From NCBI GenBank assembly GCA_951230915.1, contig OX579638.1:17936696-18000695 (forward strand): DNA of 64,000 bases, given 5' to 3'. Below, piece after piece: positions 58,629-64,000 of the stretch. This stretch comes from Antitrichia curtipendula (taxonomy: Eukaryota > Streptophyta > Bryopsida > Hypnales > Leucodontaceae). The number at the start of each line of letters is the position of its first letter. Position 1 is the first letter of the stretch. Both the position numbers and the translations under genes were made by a program. The notes beneath the pieces are model-generated. The model was not told the origin of the DNA. It did not search any database and was given only the letters and a program-made list of their open reading frames with translations.

Positions 58629-61600
58629 ATGGAAGTGCACGTGAACGACGGTCACGAATATAGTGGAAACGGATTTCATAAGACAAAGCAGCTGGATGCA
58701 TTTTGTGTATCTGCTGCACCTGCGGCGGTGAAGACATCAAATGACCCTCTGAACTGGGGTCGAGCTGCAAAAGCCTTGGAAGGTAGTCATCTGGAGGAGG
58801 TGAAGAGCTTCATCAAAACTTTTTATGAGGCCACCGAAGTTCGCCTGGAAGGCCAGAGCTTGACTGTTGCACATGTCGCCGCGATTGCTCGCCGACCTGA
58901 GGTTTTGGTCGAGTTGGATGCTGCAGTTGCAAAGGCCCGAGTGGACGAGAGCTCCAACTGGGTGCTGAATAAAATCATGAAGGGTAGTGACATTTATGGT
59001 GTCACGACAGGCTTTGGCGCCACCTCGCATCGCCGAACCCAGCAAGGAGTGGAGCTGCAAAAGGAACTCATCCGGTCAGTACCCTTGCAACCCAACTCTA
59101 AGAGGCATACCGGACGCAATAGTAATCAAGTTTGCCGTCGTCAGAGTTCTCGATGTCGCCTGCAAGATTTCGTTGTTTGTTTCTAAATCTGTCCCCAAGC
59201 AAATTTTGATGCTTGTTATCCAATCTGTGCCATTATATTGCTTGTTTCCAAATCCAGCCTTGCATGATCCTGAGCCACGAAGTACGGACCCTCTTGTAGA
59301 GATTTCAAATCACTAATTCCTAATCGCCTCCATTCTGGGAGCACAGGTCTTAAAACAAGGTCGTGTTTGTTTTGCGACTAAGAGCACGTACTTGCGAATT
59401 GCAATAGCCTCATCCACGCCAAATTCGAAATAGGGATGAATTTGCAATAGTCAGTGTGCAATTCATGATCAAGGAGGCAAAAACCATGACGTTCTCGTAG
59501 ATTTGTACCGTACGTCTGAATCACTTGTTGTAATACGGTGAGGAATAGAATTACTCAAACTAGTTTTGTCGGCTTGGCAGGTTTCTGAACGCAGGAGTGG
59601 TGAACTCTGGCAACACTCTCCCAGTAAGCACAACTCGAGCGGCTATGCTTGTCCGAACCAACACCCTTCTGCAAGGTTTCTCCGGCATCCGATGGGAAAT
59701 TCTTGAAGCCATGGAAAAGCTTCTCAACGCCCAGTTGACCCCACAGCTCCCACTGAGGGGAACCATCACAGCTTCCGGGGACCTCGTTCCTCTTTCCTAC
59801 ATTGCAGGTAATTGATTAAGCTTCCCCAGAAGCTCCCCCCAGCTTAATATACTAGCCTTCTCGTTCATGTTTTTCTGTAATGTACTAGGTAACAGAAGTC
59901 TAGAAGCTTGAATGTAGAAATTAGCACCATGTTGAGCCACGTGTGTGACAGAAGATGGTACTTTTCCAAAAATTGGACTACAAGTTTGAGGTACCAAGCT
60001 GCACAATCTCAATGACAACAATCATGAGTGAAGGATTGTAGAAAACAGGCGTTCATTCATTCTAGTTCTGCTCAATCACAGGTCTCCTGACAGCCCGACC
60101 GAACTCCAAGGCAATGACATGCGAGGGAAAGACAATTTCAGCAGCAGAGGCGCTGAGGATGATAGGCAGAGAAAAACCGTTCGAGTTGCAGCCCAAGGAG
60201 GGCCTGGCGATGGTGAACGGGACGGCAGTGGGATCTGCTCTGGCGTCGACTACTTGCTTTGATGCCAACATCCTGGCTGTCCTGGCTGAAGTCCTCGCTG
60301 CTCTGTTCTGCGAGGTGATGCAAGGGAAGCCCGAATTCGCCGACCCGTTAACGCACAAACTGAAGCATCATCCGGGTCAGATGGAGGCGGCAGCCATTAT
60401 GGAGTGGGTGCTCGACGGAAGCTCTTACATGAAGGCAGCTGCTAAATTGCACGAAACCGATCCTTTGAAGAAGCCCAAGCAGGATCGTTACGCTCTTCGT
60501 ACTTCACCCCAGTGGCTTGGCCCTCAGGTATGATCTTAAGTTCCTTTCAAACATTACTCGAGGATTCATGGTTTTAAAATGACTAGTTCGATGGATCAAC
60601 ATATAATCCAGATGGGGTCGGATTTCATATCAACGGAATCAGTGGAAAAAGTTGCGTATGTTGATCCAAATAAAAAATGAACTAAAGAACCCCCCCATGA
60701 CCTACGCAAAAGTGCTCACTAAAACATTAAGTTCAACTTGTCATACAGGGGTTAAACTAATCTTCACGGCTACCGAGTCTTCTTGCAAATCGAGAGATTT
60801 TTGAGCTCGTGAGGTCTACCATTCGTGGAAGCGAAAAGTCCAATGCAGTACAAGAATTCGCTGAGGCTTGAGAAAGTTGATAGAGATTAACGCAGTATTT
60901 TCTGATGCTTAGGTTGAGGCGATTCGCAATGCAACGCACGCTATTCAGAGAGAAATCAACTCTGTCAACGACAACCCCCTCATCGATGCCGCAGGCGACA
61001 GGGCAGTTCACGGAGGCAACTTCCAGGGCACCCCCATTGGCGTCTCCATGGACAACATGCGACTCGCCATAGCCGCCATCGGCAAGCTCATGTTCGCGCA
61101 ATTCTCGGAGCTTGTCAACGATTTCTACAACAACGGACTGCCGTCCAACCTCAGCGGGGGACCAAACCCTAGCCTCGACTACGGGATGAAGGGAGCCGAG
61201 ATCGCCATGGCGTCATACCTCAGCGAGCTTAACTACCTGGCCAATCCCGTCACCACTCACGTCCAAAGCGCCGAGCAGCACAACCAGGACGTGAACTCGC
61301 TCGGGTTAGTATCCGCTCGCAAGACCGAAGAAGCAATTGAGATTCTCAAGCTCATGAGCTCGACCTTCTTAGTCGGGCTCTGCCAAGCGATTGATCTACG
61401 CCACATCGAAGAGACAATGCAAGCCACGGTGAAGACCATCGTCAGCCAAGTTGCCAAGAAGACGCTCTTCCTAGGACCGAATGGCTCTCTCCTCCCCGCC
61501 AGATTTGTAGAGACGTATCTCCTCCGCGTCGTCGACCACCAGCCAGTGTTCACATACATCGACGATGCAGCCAGCCCGACGTATCCCCTCATGGAGAAAT

Positions 61601-61980
61601 TGCGACAAGTCCTCGTTCAATACGCGCTCAAAAACCCCAACAGCGAGAAACAAGTCGACACCTCTGTTTTCAACCGAATCACCGCGTTCGAGGAGGAACT
61701 CAAGGAAAGGCTAACATCCGAAATTCCGATGGTGCGTGAAGCCTACGACAACAAAGGAATTTCTGCTGTGTCAAACAGAATTGAGAACTGCAGAACGTAC
61801 CCGCTGTACAAATTCGTCCGAGAGGATCTCGAAACGCAGCTCCTATCTGGACTCCGCACAGTTTCACCGGGCCAAGTGATTGAGAAGGTGTACGACGCGA
61901 TATGCAAAGGGAAACACGTCGCTCCGCTTCTGCAGTGCATCGATGGATGGACTGGCGCACCTGGCCCTTTCAATTGCTGA
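58629..61980 (+). CDS. PAL: Phenylalanine ammonia-lyase (EC 4.3.1.24), four exons
   Basis: Converts L-phenylalanine to trans-cinnamate and ammonia, the first step of phenylpropanoid metabolism. It acts in the cytosol as a homotetramer. Exons: 58629-59074, 59581-59807, 60082-60527 and 60913-61980, all GT-AG and in phase, giving 728 aa, the usual plant length. The Ala213-Ser214-Gly215 triad in [17 protein letters not shown] forms the MIO prosthetic group, and the catalytic Tyr123 is in [12 protein letters not shown]. The selectivity residue is Phe150 (IRFLNAG), which favours phenylalanine; His there would mark tyrosine use. The C-terminal shield domain ends [11 protein letters not shown]. Angiosperm PAL genes usually have a single intron; three introns fit a non-seed-plant gene. 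No lesions seen. Confidence 0.97.
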
Positions 61981-62127
61981 TAATCAGACCATCGCCAGGA
62001 AATATTATGTAAGAATATTGTTGAACGATTCAAAAATTTATTCATTCTCCCCAAAGTGCTTTCGTTACGACGTGGACAAGCAGGAGAGGCGCTCTCATGA
62101 GCGGATGCAAGTAAGTTTACCCTGGGC

Positions 62128-62133
62128 AATAAA
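62128..62133 (+). terminator. Candidate PAL polyadenylation signal
   Basis: AATAAA lies about 150 bp after the PAL stop. Plant poly(A) signals are loose, so this is only a candidate. Confidence 0.35.
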
Positions 62134-62161
62134 GGCAGGAGCGGTGAAGTAGGGATAGAGA

Positions 62162-62185
62162 TTAGGGTTAGGGTTTAGGGTTTTA
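62162..62185. repeat. Telomere-type motif TTTAGGG
   Basis: A run of TTAGGG/TTTAGGG units lies just downstream of PAL, in opposite orientation to the tracts at 7078 and 19814. It is probably a short interstitial telomeric sequence. Confidence 0.6.
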
Positions 62186-62455
62186 GGTGAGGAGAGTCCG
62201 TTTAGCTGTAAGTTGCTCTTTAGAAATGTTGCTGAAAGATATTAGTATGTAGATTTCAAGCTTATGTTATGTGTAACATAAAGAATTCTGCAAAATCTTC
62301 ATATGTGTCGTGAGTGGGATCATTTGCATGGACTTTAGACAACCATATGTGAAGGTCTGATTCGGCACTCGCGTGCCAAAATTGAATTTCCACGTCAGAT
62401 TCTCTTGGGCTCATTGTCACCTCACACTATTCACAAGATGACATATGACATTTTT

Positions 62456-63071
62456 TTAACCCCTGAAGGACCAGAGGGGGGTTTCTAAGGAGACATTCCA
62501 AAAATTGCGACTTTTTGGTATGTTATTCAACCGTACAAAACTAAAGTAAAGTATTTTATCAAAGTGAGGAAGCATTTTATTTGAAATCCAAACAGTGAGA
62601 AATTAGAGACAAACATTTGGAATATGTGGAAAAAATTTCAAGAATTTTGACTTCAATGATTGCAAGATAATAGGACTTAAAGTTAGAAGAAATTTTTTTA
62701 TTTAAACTACCCCAACATAGCTAACAAAATTTGACTTCTCTTAGAATGTGATTTGACAACAATTTTTTTTTTTTTTGACAATTGTAAGCCATATATTAGT
62801 TACATACATGCCAAATTTCAAAACTTGATGATCTTTTTTGCAAAAGATTCTCCAAAGATTTCCAAATTGCCGAAGTTGCCCGAAAAGTTTAGGGCAATAT
62901 AACTTTTGATACAAGCACCCAATCGGAAAAAAAATTAGTTTTTCATGAAGGAGTTACATGTTTATACATTTAATCCAAATTTCATAAACATCTGACCCAA
63001 AATGATGTTGTAAGAACCTACCCGAGATTTCTTGTGTGCATTGAACGGACACTTGGTCTTGTAGGGGTTAA
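62456..63071. mobile_element. TTAA-flanked TIR element, copy B
   Basis: It begins TTAACCCCTGAAGGACCA and ends TGGTCTTGTAGGGGTTAA, with TTAA at both edges (62456-62459 and 63068-63071). Near the right end it shares AAGAACCTACCC with copy A, and internally AATATAACTTTTGAT-like blocks. The 616-bp AT-rich interior is non-coding. It fits a piggyBac- or Kolobok-type non-autonomous element (inference from the TTAA duplication). Confidence 0.65.
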
Positions 63072-64000
63072 ATAACTTAATTTATGGCGAATGTGACCTT
63101 GGCATAGGGAATGTGTAAAAACCACAACGGGTTCACATTTTCACCTCTTACTTTAATCCTAGAAGAACGCTAGCCTATAGCTAAGATAGTCACTCAAAAA
63201 TGCTTGATTTTTGAACCAATAGGTGCATTCTTCATTTTTTTATAGTGCTTTGGAAAGTCATCCATTGGCCACTTTTGGGCCTCAACATCTTCAGAAGGTG
63301 AATCTAATCTTCTCTTCAATGCCATTCTAGAAAATCTTGTACACTTGCCATACTAATATTAACCCCTAAAATTCTTTGGGTGTTTTGAGCAAAACTATTA
63401 CAAAACACATGTCAAAAATAAAGTGGAGTGGTCAAGTTTGTAAACTCTTTTGCAACTTTTTACCATAGGATCTTGTATCTAACTTGAATGTCTACTTCTC
63501 CATCCATTTTTAAATCCTAATTCTTTAGCATTTCCAAGATAATAATGTTTAAAAAAGTACAATAATCTTTTTTAACCCTTCCAAAAGTAGGCATTTCATT
63601 TTTGAAAACTTTATAAGGAAAAATCCTTTTGTCTTCTATTATTTGAGGAATTTGATATTATATTAGAAAATTGAGTTGGAAATAAATAGAAAAAACTTCA
63701 TCTTCATCCTTTAAATAATCATTATATGGATGGGTGAATAATATAATAGAAAAAACTAAATTGCTAATAAATCTACAATAAAATTGAAACATGCCAATTC
63801 CAATGGTGGAAATGTTATAGAAATCCATCTAAATCCTATGCACTTTTTCATTTTCAAAAATTATAAAAGTAAGTCAAAAAACACACCACACAATTATATT
63901 TTTTAAAAACTTCATGATGGCTTGCAAAACATAATTCTTCATATCATTTACCTCACTCATTAGAATGGATTGAATAAAAATATTCCTTGTAGATATGGAT
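63072..64000. other. AT-rich intergenic DNA
   Basis: No gene or repeat structure recognised. A lone TTAACCCCTAAAA (about 63360) resembles a left end of the TTAA family, but no partner end lies within the window. Confidence 0.5.

Overview
The window looks like nuclear DNA of a land plant, most likely a bryophyte and probably a moss. It is AT-rich and intron-containing, with plant telomere-type (AAACCCT) motifs and many short terminal-inverted-repeat (TIR) elements. It carries an intronless PPR-DYW gene built of near-identical PLS triplets, and a phenylalanine ammonia-lyase (PAL) gene split by three introns. The placement is inference from gene content; nothing in the window fixes the species.

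Host genes, left to right. (1) A nine-exon S1/P1-type secreted nuclease on the minus strand (1037-5504), rebuilt exon by exon: every junction keeps frame and all nine expected zinc ligands are present. (2) A weak fragment resembling the N-terminal domain of TFIIIC subunit 5 (about 8160-8330). (3) A two-exon gene for a small conserved protein of unknown function (10912-12533). (4) A single-exon PPR-DYW organelle RNA-editing factor on the minus strand (14883-17903). (5) About 450 bp upstream on the same strand, the 3' exons of an OSB-type organellar single-strand DNA-binding protein with a PDF motif (18350 to about 19414). (6) An intronless MPDU1-like PQ-loop protein of the dolichol-sugar pathway (34567-35289). 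(7) A complete four-exon PAL (58629-61980), the entry enzyme of phenylpropanoid metabolism.

The rest is mostly mobile DNA and decayed sequence. From 28.2 to 31.1 kb lies a frameshifted DUF7869-type coding relic carrying a 110-bp CACTA-ended insertion. From 46.8 to 54.7 kb is a nested block: a 1.1-kb non-autonomous CACTA element, then an outer TIR element split by a 6.2-kb PIF/Harbinger element. The Harbinger element has both standard genes, a DDE transposase and a Myb/SANT protein, but the first has a frameshift and the second two stop codons; a further MITE sits at the transposase start. Two TTAA-flanked elements of about 600 bp, two Stowaway-like MITEs and several other palindromic elements are scattered elsewhere, three of them in introns of the nuclease gene.

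The host genes do not form one pathway. The one functional pairing is PPR-DYW next to OSB, both predicted organellar nucleic-acid proteins on the same strand. I found no CRISPR array, rRNA, convincing tRNA or prokaryote-type operon, and no clearly new system. The main results are the multi-exon nuclease, the OSB gene and the nested, datable transposon block.
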